From the NCBI GenBank assembly GCA_028280785.1, contig JANQLF010000200.1:1-32459 (forward strand): a stretch of 32,459 bases of DNA, read 5' to 3'. Position 1 is the stretch's first letter. Every line of letters starts with the position of its first letter. A model generated the notes under the pieces. It was not told the origin of the DNA. It saw only the letters and a list, made by a program, of their open reading frames with translations, and ran no database searches. Of this stretch, positions 7,169 through 16,522 are shown one piece after another. The DNA comes from Planctomycetota bacterium (GTDB lineage Bacteria > Planctomycetota > UBA11346). The position numbers were made by a program, and so were the translations under genes.

Positions 7169-9304
7169 TTATTTTCTTTTCTGCGCTTCCATCCATTCCC
7201 ACAGGCCCGGTGTTTCATAGGTGCCATTTTGGCTACCACCATGACCCACATTGGGTAGGGTGGTGAATTTCACGGAAGTACTGCCGGCATTTTGTAATGC
7301 TTTGTAAATATGCATCGCATCTTCAAGGGTGGTGGTGTGATCAACATCGCCATTGAAAATCCAAATCGGTTTATCTTTAAAGCGTTCAGTCATATGTGCG
7401 TAATCACCACGACCACCGATGGGCACTGCTGCTGCCCAACGTTCAGGATAATAGGTTAAGCAGCGCCAGGTTCCCATGCCGCCCATGCTAAAACCCATGA
7501 TAACTAGGCGATCGGGATCAATGCGGTCTTCGGCTAAAATACGATCAACCGTATCTAATACTGCGTCAGGTTCCCAGCCACCATTGGATAAGAGGGCGTA
7601 GCGCGCAAAGGGTGTTTCTTTTTGTGCAGACCAACCGAGTAAATCACGATTAAGTACACTAGATACGCGTTCGTTAATATCTTGCTGTTGACTTGGTAGG
7701 CGTCCGTTGCTGCCGTGTAAATAAATAATCGCTGGCCATTTTGCCTTTTTGTCATCGTCGTATCCACTTGGCATGCGTTTATTATACGGATAAACAATGT
7801 GTGTGCCGAGTTTAGTGCGTAATTTGTGAATCCACGCCGCGTTGGCTTGGGTTGGGTAATCAGATTTACCGTGCAATGCAACTGCAACTTCATCGACTAA
7901 ATTTGAACGTTCTTGCATGCCGATGTTAAGAATATGTTCGACGCGCTCATGATGATCGAGGCTAAGGCCAAGATTACTGGTGATAGTTTTAACAGAGCTA
8001 TTAGGAATTTTAACGGCGGTATGGTAGTTATGAAAGGTACGGCCATCTTTTAGTGTAGCGATGGTCACCGCGCCATAGCGCCCAACTTTTTCGGCCTTGG
8101 TGACAACAGTATGCTCATTGTCATACCAAGTTGTTTTAATCGAAACAACGCCAGCCATTTTTGCTAAGTCAGGATCATTGACGTAGGCTTGCGGTAAGGC
8201 TTCGTCGAATTCGTCATTGAGGATGAAGGGCAGTCGTGGTTTTAATTTTGCCAGGGTCGGGCTAGTGCTGCGCCATGTGCGACCGATAAAAATGCGTTCA
8301 AGCGCTAATTCAAGGTCACGTGTTGGGTCTTTAATTTTTTCACTGTGTAATTGTTTCCCATCAAGGCTGATGCTCAGCGCTTCACCCTGATAATCGATGA
8401 CGCTGCGTAGGCAACTAAGCGTTGCAGTTGCGCTATCACCATTACTGCTGAGTTTACCAGTAAACAGTTCGTTCTCACCTTGTTTAATAGAAAACGCATT
8501 GCCAAGATGTGCTTTCGCTGCACTTACTGCAAAAGAGAGATTGCGTTCGTCGCTGCTATCTATCCATGCTGCTTGATCGGCCGTATGCGTAATGGCTTCA
8601 TCACTTAAAATTAATTTCTGAAAAAAATCACCATCACTGCGACGCCAGGTGAACTGACGTCGTTTCGAACCGTCTATGACTTTATTAATATTGGCACGGA
8701 ATTCGACTTCGAGTCCAGGCTTAGCGTCGAGTTTTAATTGCTTCCATGGAATGAGGACTTCGATGCTGCCGGTATTTCCGTTTAAGGAATTGCGCGCTTC
8801 AGCATGCGGATCCAAACCTGCCCAGTCTTCCTTATTACCACGACGATAATCCCACATTTGAATGCGTGGTTCCTTAAATCGTTTATCGAAACCAGGGGCG
8901 ATGACTGCTTGAACGAGTTTGGCCCAAGCACTGCCTTGGCGTAAAAATAATTCAATCGAGTCTGCTTTATAAGCAGTGCGTGCTTGGGCATCTTCTATCC
9001 AGTCTTCGTTGCTGGTCATTTGAATAAATACGGCGAGGCCTTCGTCGTTCCAGGCGAGTTTCATGGCGTTACTACATTGATCAGGATGCAAAGGTGGGCA
9101 TGTATCTTCACTAAAAGTTGACACTAGGAAATTAATCTTTTCCCACTCATTGTTATCGCCATCGACATTTAATGCAGGAATCCTAGGAATTTTATGTTTG
9201 GTCACGTTTTGGTCCTCGCTGAATAACATGGTAGAGCAGATGCTGCAGAAGAGCAGGCTGACGTAAATAGTGTTGAGTAAAAGCTTAGGGTTGATGCTAT
9301 GCAT
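7169..9304 (-). CDS. Secreted CBM9-like domain fused to alpha/beta-hydrolase (carbohydrate esterase candidate)
   Basis: This 711-aa protein has an N-terminal signal sequence (LLLNTIYVSLLFCSICSTMLF). Residues about 40-230 read as a family-9 carbohydrate-binding (DOMON-like) module: ALNVDGDNNEWEKI, MKLAWNDEGLAVFI, DSIELFLRQG. A middle linker region (about 240-500) is unassigned. The C-terminal third is an alpha/beta-hydrolase of the prolyl-oligopeptidase/PHB-depolymerase style: IIYLHGSNG (oxyanion region), nucleophile elbow G-F-S606-M-G-G, acid in FNGDVDH (D653 or D655), and His688 in NVGHGG. It probably binds a polysaccharide outside the cytoplasm and removes acyl or aromatic esters. AAGGA precedes the start by 7 bases. 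It converges on the oxidoreductase pair. Confidence 0.75.
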   Translation of the reverse strand: MHSINPKLLLNTIYVSLLFCSICSTMLFSEDQNVTKHKIPRIPALNVDGDNNEWEKINFLVSTFSEDTCPPLHPDQCSNAMKLAWNDEGLAVFIQMTSNEDWIEDAQARTAYKADSIELFLRQGSAWAKLVQAVIAPGFDKRFKEPRIQMWDYRRGNKEDWAGLDPHAEARNSLNGNTGSIEVLIPWKQLKLDAKPGLEVEFRANINKVIDGSKRRQFTWRRSDGDFFQKLILSDEAITHTADQAAWIDSSDERNLSFAVSAAKAHLGNAFSIKQGENELFTGKLSSNGDSATATLSCLRSVIDYQGEALSISLDGKQLHSEKIKDPTRDLELALERIFIGRTWRSTSPTLAKLKPRLPFILNDEFDEALPQAYVNDPDLAKMAGVVSIKTTWYDNEHTVVTKAEKVGRYGAVTIATLKDGRTFHNYHTAVKIPNSSVKTITSNLGLSLDHHERVEHILNIGMQERSNLVDEVAVALHGKSDYPTQANAAWIHKLRTKLGTHIVYPYNKRMPSGYDDDKKAKWPAIIYLHGSNGRLPSQQQDINERVSSVLNRDLLGWSAQKETPFARYALLSNGGWEPDAVLDTVDRILAEDRIDPDRLVIMGFSMGGMGTWRCLTYYPERWAAAVPIGGRGDYAHMTERFKDKPIWIFNGDVDHTTTLEDAMHIYKALQNAGSTSVKFTTLPNVGHGGSQNGTYETPGLWEWMEAQKRK

Positions 9305-9487
9305 GGAGTAATCCTTGGGCGAAATTGTTCTACTAATTGCATAAATTAAAAATTCCTAACTCCTTTATTAGACAGTGCTTTGCATAAATGTGCACAATGA
9401 CGTTCATGTAGAATATACAGGCCTTTTTCTCGTCTATCAGAATGCTGATCAATCGTTAAAGTGAGCGGTCGAAATGGAGCTAAGTGC
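9305..9487. other. Divergent intergenic region between CBM9-esterase and GH3 genes
   Basis: These 183 AT-rich bases should carry promoters in both directions. AAGGA for the minus-strand gene and GGAG (9475-9478) for the GH3 gene mark its ends. A small TGTA-GAATA-TACA palindrome lies near 9407-9419. No promoter with good spacing was found. Confidence 0.3.
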
Positions 9488-11905
9488 ATGGAAGTTTTTC
9501 GCGATCCAAAGTGTAGTGTCGAAGAACGTGTTGCTGATCTTGTCGATCGATTAAGCGAAGAAGAAAAACTATTATGCCTGACCGGACAGGACATGTGGTC
9601 GTGGCGTCCTATCGAGCGCCTTGGTATACCAGCCATTAAAGTGACCGATGGCCCGCATGGTGTGACCTGTGGCACTGGCGATCCGGCAATGAGTTATCCG
9701 ACTGCGGTTGGTATGGCGAGTACCTGGAATCAGGAATTAATTGAAGAAGTCGGCGTTGCGCTTGCCGAGGAAATGCATGCCAAGGGTTATGATATTTTAT
9801 TAGGCCCAGCAATTGATATTCAACGCGCGCCAAAATTTGGACGTAATTATGAATGTTATAGTGAAGACCCTGTCCTCGCTGGAAAAATGGGTGTAGCTTG
9901 GATTCGTGGTGTGCAAAGTCAGGGCATTGGCACGACACCAAAACATTTTGTTGCTTATTCAACGAGTGGCTTCATGGATGATGTGATTGTCGATGAGCAA
10001 GCACTGCGTGAGCTTTATTTAAAACCATTTGAAATTGTTATTAAGGAAGCTCAGCCAACTGGCTTAATGTCCTCGTATAATCAAGTAAATGGTCATCCCA
10101 CATCACAACAGCCGATGCAGCGCGACATTGTTAAAGACGAGTGGGGCTTTGATGGTTTTATTACATCAGATTGGCGCGGTGCCTTGGATATAGTATGTAT
10201 TGAAAACGGCATGGACATTGAAATGCCCGGTCCTGGGAAAATCGCAACGCCAGAAGCGTTGCGGGCTGAAATTGACAAGGGCACGATTGATTGGCAACGC
10301 ATTGATGATGCGGTAACGCGTTTAGTGCGCTTTTATGTGCGATGTGGCATTGTCGATCACAATTATCAAAAGCCCAAGGGTGAACAAAATACACCAAAAC
10401 ATCGCGACCTAGCCCGACGTGTTGCCGAAGAGTCCATGGTGCTACTGAAAAACGAAAACAATATTTTACCGTTCGATAAAAACACATTAAAACAAATCGC
10501 CTTGATCGGTCCTAATGCAGCAGCTGCTCGATTAGGTGGTGGAGGCAGTGCAGCGGTCTCACCATTTTATGAAGTAAGTCCGTTGGAAGGTTTGCGTAAT
10601 GTAGTTGGTGAGGATGTGAACGTTGCTTACGCCGAAGGCTGTGCCTTTAAAGGTAATATGCCTGTTGTCGAAGCTGATGTCTTTCATGATATGCAGGTGT
10701 CATTTTATGAAGCCAATGATTTAAGCGGTGAAGTCTTGGCAACGCAAAGCGTTGATCAGATCAATCATGCCTGGGGTTGGGTCTCACCAATTAATGGTGT
10801 ACCTAAAAATGATTGGTCAGCAGAATGGAATGGTATTTTAGAGGCGCCAAGTGATGGCGAGTATACTTTGGGTTTGACTTACCAAGATGGCGGCGTGCGT
10901 TTGTGGTTGGATGATGAGTTATTAATTGATGACTGGCAATCTCCAGATGATGAGGATTTTGAAGCTGGTTATAAAGATTTATCACAAACAGGAACTGCCA
11001 CATTAAAAGCCGGTCAACGTTGTCGTTTACGCATTGCCTATCGTAAATATGCCAATCGTGCGTCTCTGCGCTTTGAATGGGGTAAACCACAAACCGAAGA
11101 TGCTTTAGTGACTGCGGTTCGTTTGGCTAAGGAATCAGATCTTGCTGTGGTCTGTGTTGGTTTATCAAATCAATTCGAAGGCGGCGGTGCTAAACGGGCT
11201 GATATGGAATTGCCTGGTCAGCAAAATGAATTAATTAAAGCTGTGCATGCGGCGAATCCGAATACGGTGGTGGTCTTAATCGGTGGCTCGCCATTAATTA
11301 TGGAACAATGGGTCGAGTCAGTGCCTGGATTAATTCAAGCGTGGTATCCTGGCGTCGAAGGCGGCAATGCATTGGCCAATGTTTTAAGTGGTGCCGTTAA
11401 TCCATCAGGCAAATTGCCGAATACATTACCAAAATCTTATGAAGATACGCCTGTTTGTGGTCATGAAGACCCTCTTGATGCCAGAGTTGAATATAAAGAG
11501 GGTGTTTTCCTCGGCTATCGACATTATGATAAGACAAGGATCCTGGCGCGTTTTCCATTTGGTTATGGTTTGAGTTATACTAATTTTGAATTGAACGATG
11601 TTCACATAAATGACGATGTGTTATCATTAACTGTTAAAAATACCGGTACGCGAGCAGGTGCGGAAGTCATTCAGGTCTATGCGGTGCAAGAGGAGGACCA
11701 CGATCGTCCATTGCGTAGTTTAAAGGCCTTTCAGAAAGTATTCCTAGAAGCCGGTAACACAGTAAACGTAGAAATATCAATTCCAGATGACTTCTCAGCT
11801 TATTGGTGCGAACAAGAAAATATCTGGAAATTAGGTAACGCAAAACTTGAAATTATGGTTGCCAATAATTCACAGATTTATGACCGCTTAGCATCAACGC
11901 ATTAA
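9488..11905 (+). CDS. Glycoside hydrolase family 3 beta-glycosidase with inserted PA14 domain
   Basis: A beta-glucosidase-type exo-hydrolase of 805 aa. The ATG at 9488 is preferred because GGAG lies 9 bases upstream; the in-frame GTG at 9461 has no ribosome site. The GH3 N-terminal barrel shows KVTDGPHGV, the TTPKHF motif (152-153 KH) and the nucleophile D228 in GFITSDWRGALD. The C-terminal GH3 domain starts at EESMVLLKNENNILP (about 314). It is interrupted at about 398-532 by a PA14 module (EWNGILEAPSDGEYTLGL, LRFEWG). It then resumes with the acid/base loop NQFEGGGAKR and ends with a fibronectin-III-like domain (about 700-805, with RFPFGYGLSYT). No signal peptide, so it probably acts on imported oligosaccharides. 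The stop shares TTAA with the convergent lyase. Confidence 0.93.
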   Translation: MEVFRDPKCSVEERVADLVDRLSEEEKLLCLTGQDMWSWRPIERLGIPAIKVTDGPHGVTCGTGDPAMSYPTAVGMASTWNQELIEEVGVALAEEMHAKGYDILLGPAIDIQRAPKFGRNYECYSEDPVLAGKMGVAWIRGVQSQGIGTTPKHFVAYSTSGFMDDVIVDEQALRELYLKPFEIVIKEAQPTGLMSSYNQVNGHPTSQQPMQRDIVKDEWGFDGFITSDWRGALDIVCIENGMDIEMPGPGKIATPEALRAEIDKGTIDWQRIDDAVTRLVRFYVRCGIVDHNYQKPKGEQNTPKHRDLARRVAEESMVLLKNENNILPFDKNTLKQIALIGPNAAAARLGGGGSAAVSPFYEVSPLEGLRNVVGEDVNVAYAEGCAFKGNMPVVEADVFHDMQVSFYEANDLSGEVLATQSVDQINHAWGWVSPINGVPKNDWSAEWNGILEAPSDGEYTLGLTYQDGGVRLWLDDELLIDDWQSPDDEDFEAGYKDLSQTGTATLKAGQRCRLRIAYRKYANRASLRFEWGKPQTEDALVTAVRLAKESDLAVVCVGLSNQFEGGGAKRADMELPGQQNELIKAVHAANPNTVVVLIGGSPLIMEQWVESVPGLIQAWYPGVEGGNALANVLSGAVNPSGKLPNTLPKSYEDTPVCGHEDPLDARVEYKEGVFLGYRHYDKTRILARFPFGYGLSYTNFELNDVHINDDVLSLTVKNTGTRAGAEVIQVYAVQEEDHDRPLRSLKAFQKVFLEAGNTVNVEISIPDDFSAYWCEQENIWKLGNAKLEIMVANNSQIYDRLASTH

Positions 11906-14241
11906 ATCTTCAGTCGTTTTTTACCCACTTTCAGCTGCGTACCTTTTTCACAAAGCGATGCCTGAATGCGTCCTTGTTTGTCTAAAAGAACCACTGCTAA
12001 ATCTGCATCAGTAGAAAAATCGTCGTGTTTAAGGTTTTGCTTAAATGGACAGGAAGCAATCAAGAGGGTACCGTGTTTACCAAGTGGGAGGCGATGAGCA
12101 GAATAACCGTCTTTGAGTGGGAAGGTGAACTCACCCTTAGCGCTACCAAGGTATTCTGCTTGAAGCTGCTTTTTATTGCCAATCGCAGATTTATTCAGAA
12201 TAAAATTACTGAAAACTGTTGGACCTTGAATACGTCGCGTTAAAGAAGCGACCCAAGGGCCAGGCTGTTTTTTACCCAGCATATCTTTGAGCCACGCATC
12301 ACGTTCGACATGCCACTGACTTTCTGACTCTTGACCAGGTATGATTGTACACGAACTACTATTCAGATCTGCGCGCAGACTCTGTTCGTGTTTGAGCGTA
12401 TTGTTGACAGCAACCTTGTGCTCAAAGTGATAGAGCTGTGTATATTGGTGTGGTCGCAAATCATTGCCGAGACCTTTGGGCCGAGTGATGCGGTCAATGC
12501 TAATGGCTCCAATGCCTGGTAGAAAAATCATATAGCGATGATGTGTATACGGATCGTATCCTTGATGAGACATCTCGATGAATTGTATTGCACCGTCGAG
12601 TTTAGTTTTAAGTACTTTTGTTTTTGGTGGATAACCACCCCAAAAGGTGTTGTGTCCTTGAGCACGACAGGTTTTTAAAGGATCCTCATTCATAATTAAA
12701 CAATTATGTGCCATCATATTGTAGGTGTAGCCACGCATTTCGGCATGTTTGGGGTCATAATAACGGAAATCGCCATAGAGGTGTGTGGCAGGATCAGCAA
12801 TTAAGGTTTCACCGTTCGTGGTATAATTAAATGACATCATATCCCAATGAGCATGGCCATGTGGGATGCTGTATTCATTGTGGCAAACCAATAAATAATC
12901 AGCATTTTTATCCCAAGCACTGCGGAAGCCTGTGAATCCACCTTTGCGAAAATGCGCCGAAGGCTGTTTGGGTAAATGCTTGCCGAGTGATTTGGTTTTG
13001 CCTACCTTGGCATAATAGGAGGACATGCCGAAATAAGAGGCTTGGTCTTTTTTAAATGTATTTACTGCTTTAGCAGTTTGGGCAGCACTGGTCGTCACCA
13101 TAAAACCAGCTGTATAACCATATGATTCGCCAATTGCTGCAAGTTCTTTGTCGAGGACTGGCGTCCCGAGTGTGGAAAATAAATAGGTGAGCTCAGTGCC
13201 TGAGCTATCTCCGGCTTCATCCTGCACGCCATTGGGTTTACAGGTGTCGGCAAAAAAGCGAATCCAATTTTTTAAGGTCTGTTGCTGAACTTTGGTAAAC
13301 AATGGAATCTTATTAGCTAAAGCGACGGCCAATGGATGAAAATAATGATACGAGCAGTGGTACTGATATTGCAAGCTGTGTTCAGTGCAGCCACCATCTT
13401 TAAACACATTGGTTTTAAAGTGATGTAAAATGACTTTTCGCCCATAGGGGAGCATTTTTTTACTATGCTTGAATTCAGGAAAAATAGCGCCGACGTTAAA
13501 CATCAGGTGACCATGGTCGACCAAATGGTGATTATCCTGGCGCATTTCATCACCAATTAATGGAGAAAATTGTAGGCTTAAAAACCAAATTTGCTTAACT
13601 AGCCAAAAGACATCTGCATCATTGTAGACGTCTCGGTTATGAGCGACACCTGAGTGCAATAAATCAGTAAGACGAAAGATGCGATAGGTAACCGCTAAGG
13701 TATCGTTACTCGGACCACCAAAATAACGGTCGTGGTCATGTTCGAAGCCATCTTCAAGTATAAATGGTAGTGCCTGGACAAAAGAGTAAGATAACTCCTT
13801 AGCTTTGTGTGCGTATGCAGTTTTACCCGTTAATGCATAGGCTGTACTTAATTCGGGAATGCAGGACATGCGACTGACTGAAGAAATGCCGGTGTGCTTG
13901 CGAGCAATCTGCCAGTCCCATTTTCCCTTTTTATTATTGACGTTAACGCGTGGATAGGGTGGCCAAGAATCTTTAAAAATATTCTTTAGCAGCCCTTTGG
14001 CTTTATCGAGGACTTTGCCGCGCCCATCCTTCTCCATCCACGCGGTGCCATGCATGTAAAATGGCCAATGGGCGTTACCACGATGAAGGAAATACTGAGC
14101 AACGATACGTTTTGCTTGATCAAGATTTTTGTTCTTGAGTGCCTTGTTGACCTGAGCTTGATCACTTGTTGGCAGTGTTAGTTGACTGATGAAATCGTGG
14201 TCGCTGACAGTGAGTTGATTGGTCCATTGAACGCGGTGCAT
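11902..14241 (-). CDS. Heparinase II/III-like polysaccharide lyase
   Basis: This 779-aa protein has the two-part heparinase II/III layout. An N-terminal alpha/alpha-toroid (about 20-400) includes DNHHLVDHGHLMFNVG and DGGCTEHSLQYQYH. A C-terminal beta-sandwich includes HGHAHWDMMSFNY, ADPATHLYGD, and YTYNMMAHNCLIMN, the usual strongly conserved blocks around the catalytic Tyr/His. Such enzymes cleave uronate-containing polysaccharides or oligosaccharides by beta-elimination (heparin, alginate and related). I cannot name the polysaccharide or PL family. There is no signal peptide, so action on imported fragments is likely. AAGGA lies 7 bases before the ATG. It faces GH3 tail-to-tail and is divergent from the GDSL-isomerase pair. 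Confidence 0.88.
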   Translation of the reverse strand: MHRVQWTNQLTVSDHDFISQLTLPTSDQAQVNKALKNKNLDQAKRIVAQYFLHRGNAHWPFYMHGTAWMEKDGRGKVLDKAKGLLKNIFKDSWPPYPRVNVNNKKGKWDWQIARKHTGISSVSRMSCIPELSTAYALTGKTAYAHKAKELSYSFVQALPFILEDGFEHDHDRYFGGPSNDTLAVTYRIFRLTDLLHSGVAHNRDVYNDADVFWLVKQIWFLSLQFSPLIGDEMRQDNHHLVDHGHLMFNVGAIFPEFKHSKKMLPYGRKVILHHFKTNVFKDGGCTEHSLQYQYHCSYHYFHPLAVALANKIPLFTKVQQQTLKNWIRFFADTCKPNGVQDEAGDSSGTELTYLFSTLGTPVLDKELAAIGESYGYTAGFMVTTSAAQTAKAVNTFKKDQASYFGMSSYYAKVGKTKSLGKHLPKQPSAHFRKGGFTGFRSAWDKNADYLLVCHNEYSIPHGHAHWDMMSFNYTTNGETLIADPATHLYGDFRYYDPKHAEMRGYTYNMMAHNCLIMNEDPLKTCRAQGHNTFWGGYPPKTKVLKTKLDGAIQFIEMSHQGYDPYTHHRYMIFLPGIGAISIDRITRPKGLGNDLRPHQYTQLYHFEHKVAVNNTLKHEQSLRADLNSSSCTIIPGQESESQWHVERDAWLKDMLGKKQPGPWVASLTRRIQGPTVFSNFILNKSAIGNKKQLQAEYLGSAKGEFTFPLKDGYSAHRLPLGKHGTLLIASCPFKQNLKHDDFSTDADLAVVLLDKQGRIQASLCEKGTQLKVGKKRLKI

Positions 14242-14301
14242 AGTAGATCCTTAACGAAGTGTAGAACGAGACATCTTAAGTGCTCCTAGGCTGTAAAGAC
14301 C

Positions 14302-14330
14302 AATGTATGGGTAAATATCGTCCATATATT
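14302..14330. promoter_or_regulatory. Imperfect inverted repeat in the lyase/GDSL divergent promoter region
   Basis: AATGTATGG and CCATATATT form 9-bp arms (one mismatch) around an 11-bp spacer. They lie midway in the 226-base region between the divergent heparinase-like and GDSL genes. Size and the TGTAT half-site recall the operators next to the two GntR genes, so it may be a regulator site. No promoter boxes with good spacing were found nearby. Confidence 0.3.
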
Positions 14331-14467
14331 CCGCAAAATCACGGAGGATCTGTCGAGCACTTTTTGGGCTTATTGCAGGCAAATACCGCTTAATTCATCA
14401 TTTATGAATCTAGAGCCTTGAGTTTGCTCAAATCATGACAGGCTACGGCGTTCACAGGAGCACAAGA

Positions 14468-15127
14468 ATGGGAACTGCCTTACGTGATGGTATGCGCCTC
14501 TTATTTACTGGTGATAGTATAACCGATTGTGGACGCCGGACGCACGAATGGCGTCCCTTGGGTAATGGCTATGTACGCTGTTTTGCAGATATGCTCGCTT
14601 ATCGCGATAGTGAAAAACAATTCGATATTATTAATACCGGAATTGGTGGTAACACCGTTGAAAATTGTTTGGACCGCTGGACCGATGATGTCTTAGTGTA
14701 TAAACCGGATTTTATTTCATTGAAAATTGGTATTAATGATTGCAATCGTTATTTGACCAATCCCAAAGATAATGAACGCCAAAGTCCTGCACATTATGCT
14801 AAAGATTTTCGTCAAACCTTAGAAGAAACTAAAAAACATTTACCGGATGCAGGCATTCTGTTAATCTGTCCATTTTATGCGAGCCAGAATCTGATTGAAG
14901 GTACGTATAGATCCAAGGTGGCGGCATTATTACCTGAGTATATTCAAAAGGTGCGTGACCTGAGCAAAGAATTTGGCACTAAAATTTTAGAAACCCAACC
15001 ACTTTACGATAAAGCGTTCACGGCAGGTCAAGCAGCCGAACGCTTCTTTCCACATGAACCCGTTCACCCAAATTCAGCAGGTCACATGATGATGGCTGAA
15101 GCTGTTTATAAAACGTTATCTGCATAA
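14468..15127 (+). CDS. SGNH/GDSL-type esterase
   Basis: A 219-aa cytoplasmic SGNH hydrolase, likely a carbohydrate esterase (deacetylase). The ATG at 14468 follows AGGAG (14456-14460) by 7 bases and is preferred over the in-frame ATG at 14435. All four family blocks are present: FTGDSITD (Ser nucleophile), NTGIGGNTVENCLDRW (Gly), KIGINDC (Asn) and EPVHPNSAGH (His; the Asp of the usual DxxH is Glu here). It is followed 12 bases later by a sugar-phosphate isomerase start, forming a two-gene operon divergent from the lyase. It is closely similar in layout to rhamnogalacturonan acetylesterase-like proteins, but the substrate is not determined. Confidence 0.88.
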   Translation: MGTALRDGMRLLFTGDSITDCGRRTHEWRPLGNGYVRCFADMLAYRDSEKQFDIINTGIGGNTVENCLDRWTDDVLVYKPDFISLKIGINDCNRYLTNPKDNERQSPAHYAKDFRQTLEETKKHLPDAGILLICPFYASQNLIEGTYRSKVAALLPEYIQKVRDLSKEFGTKILETQPLYDKAFTAGQAAERFFPHEPVHPNSAGHMMMAEAVYKTLSA

Positions 15128-15139
15128 TTGGAGTCATCT

Positions 15140-16012
15140 ATGCAATTTGGTGTTAGCTCTTATAGTTATTCACAATTGGTTCGTACTGGAGCCATGGAAT
15201 TTTTAGACATCCCTGCCAAGGCCAAGGAACAGGGCTTTGACGTACTTGAATTTTCAAGTTTCCATTTACCTGAGGGATTAACGCCACTTGAATTTGCACC
15301 GCAGGTCCGTGAGGCTTGTGATAAAGCAGGTATTCCAGTGGCTAATTATACCATTGGCGCTGATTTTATTAACGGCTCTGATGGTGACTGGCAAAAGGAA
15401 GTCGAGCGCCTGAGAGATGAGGTGCGCGTTGCTGAAATACTTGGTGCCCCGGGCATGCGCCACGATGCAACTGGAGGTTATCGACCTGAGCATGTTGGTC
15501 CGCGCAGTTTTGATGATGCCTTAGAAGTATTGGCTAATGGTTGTCGTGGCGTTACTGAATTTGCCGCTGAGAAAGGCATTAAAACCATGGTTGAAAATCA
15601 CGGTTTCTTTTGTCAGGACAGTGTGCGCGTTGAAAAATTATGTAATGCTGTCAATCATCCAAATTTTGGTTTATTACTCGATATGGGTAACTTTCTCTGC
15701 GCCGATGAAGATCCAGCCGAGGCCTTTGGCCGCTTGATGCCCTATGCGTCGCATTGCCATTCAAAAGACTTTCATGTGAAGAGTGGCATGTCGGTTGATC
15801 CTGGTGAAGGTTGGTTCCAATCACGTGCCGGTAATTACTTACGCGGTGCGGTGATCGGTCACGGAGATGTCCCAGTCATGCAATGCATCCGCTTGATGAA
15901 AAAAGGCGGCTATGACGGCGTTTTGTCAATCGAATTCGAAGGTATCGAAGATCCAATCAAAGGCATTCGCATCGGCTTAGATAACCTCAAGCGCTTCGCA
16001 GAAATGGCGTAG
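15140..16012 (+). CDS. Sugar phosphate isomerase/epimerase (xylose isomerase-like TIM barrel)
   Basis: A 290-aa AP-endonuclease-2/xylose-isomerase-like barrel that probably interconverts a ketose/aldose or epimers. The ATG at 15140 is chosen because TTGGAG lies 6 bases upstream; that TTG (15128) is the other in-frame candidate. Metal-ligand segments typical of the fold are visible: VENHGF (Glu), LLDMGNF (Asp), SHCHSKDFH (His/Asp) and LSIEFEG (Glu). It is co-directional with and immediately behind the GDSL esterase, so it probably handles a sugar released by deacetylation. The exact substrate is unknown. Confidence 0.85.
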   Translation: MQFGVSSYSYSQLVRTGAMEFLDIPAKAKEQGFDVLEFSSFHLPEGLTPLEFAPQVREACDKAGIPVANYTIGADFINGSDGDWQKEVERLRDEVRVAEILGAPGMRHDATGGYRPEHVGPRSFDDALEVLANGCRGVTEFAAEKGIKTMVENHGFFCQDSVRVEKLCNAVNHPNFGLLLDMGNFLCADEDPAEAFGRLMPYASHCHSKDFHVKSGMSVDPGEGWFQSRAGNYLRGAVIGHGDVPVMQCIRLMKKGGYDGVLSIEFEGIEDPIKGIRIGLDNLKRFAEMA

Positions 16013-16048
16013 ACGCTTTAGTATACATCGGTAAATTGCACCTATGCA

Positions 16049-16522
16049 ATGGAGCCCGAACTAAGTTCAGGCATGCAAGAGCCTGAAACGGATATTATTT
16101 GGGATCACTTTCTCCAGCTTGGCACCATTTTCTTTTATGTGTGTAAGTGGGTATTCTTTTTTGCATGGCTTCTAGGATTAATCAGCATTCTATATATTGC
16201 ATTAAATGGTGGTATGGAGGGTCTTAGTTCAAATCAAACGAGTGGCTTGGGATTTATGTTGATAAAATTTGCATTCATGTGTTATATATTACCTTTTTTA
16301 AAACCGAGTTTCGAAGCATGGAGTATATTAATCGCCTCAACATTGCTTGTTGTCGTAGCATTGTTCATTTATGGAATTAGCCTTAGTATGCAAGGCAGTC
16401 TATTTCTGGTGTCAATGTATATCATATCATTATTTACATTTGTTGGTTTGTTATTGTTCACATTTGCATTTTCGTTGGCTTATCTTGAAATGAGAAAGGA
16501 GGAGAATAGTGAGTTGGTATGA
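16049..16522 (+). CDS. Hypothetical four-helix membrane protein
   Basis: This 157-aa protein is not recognised. Four hydrophobic stretches fit membrane helices at about 24-49, 66-83, 90-110 and 116-146. The N-terminus is acidic (MEPELSSGMQEPETD), and the C-terminus is short and charged. No clear Shine-Dalgarno precedes the ATG, so the start is uncertain; M9 is an alternative. Its last 14 bases overlap the start of the next gene, which suggests co-transcription. It begins a run of small genes unrelated in sequence to the sugar genes on either side. Confidence 0.6.
   Translation: MEPELSSGMQEPETDIIWDHFLQLGTIFFYVCKWVFFFAWLLGLISILYIALNGGMEGLSSNQTSGLGFMLIKFAFMCYILPFLKPSFEAWSILIASTLLVVVALFIYGISLSMQGSLFLVSMYIISLFTFVGLLLFTFAFSLAYLEMRKEENSELV

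Noticed and set aside
7555..7893. Minus-strand ORF of 112 aa inside the CBM9-esterase gene
   Set aside because: It is an out-of-frame shadow of a gene with clear catalytic motifs.
9461..9487. GTG at 9461 as start of the GH3 enzyme
   Set aside because: No ribosome site; GGAG at 9475-9478 fits the ATG at 9488.
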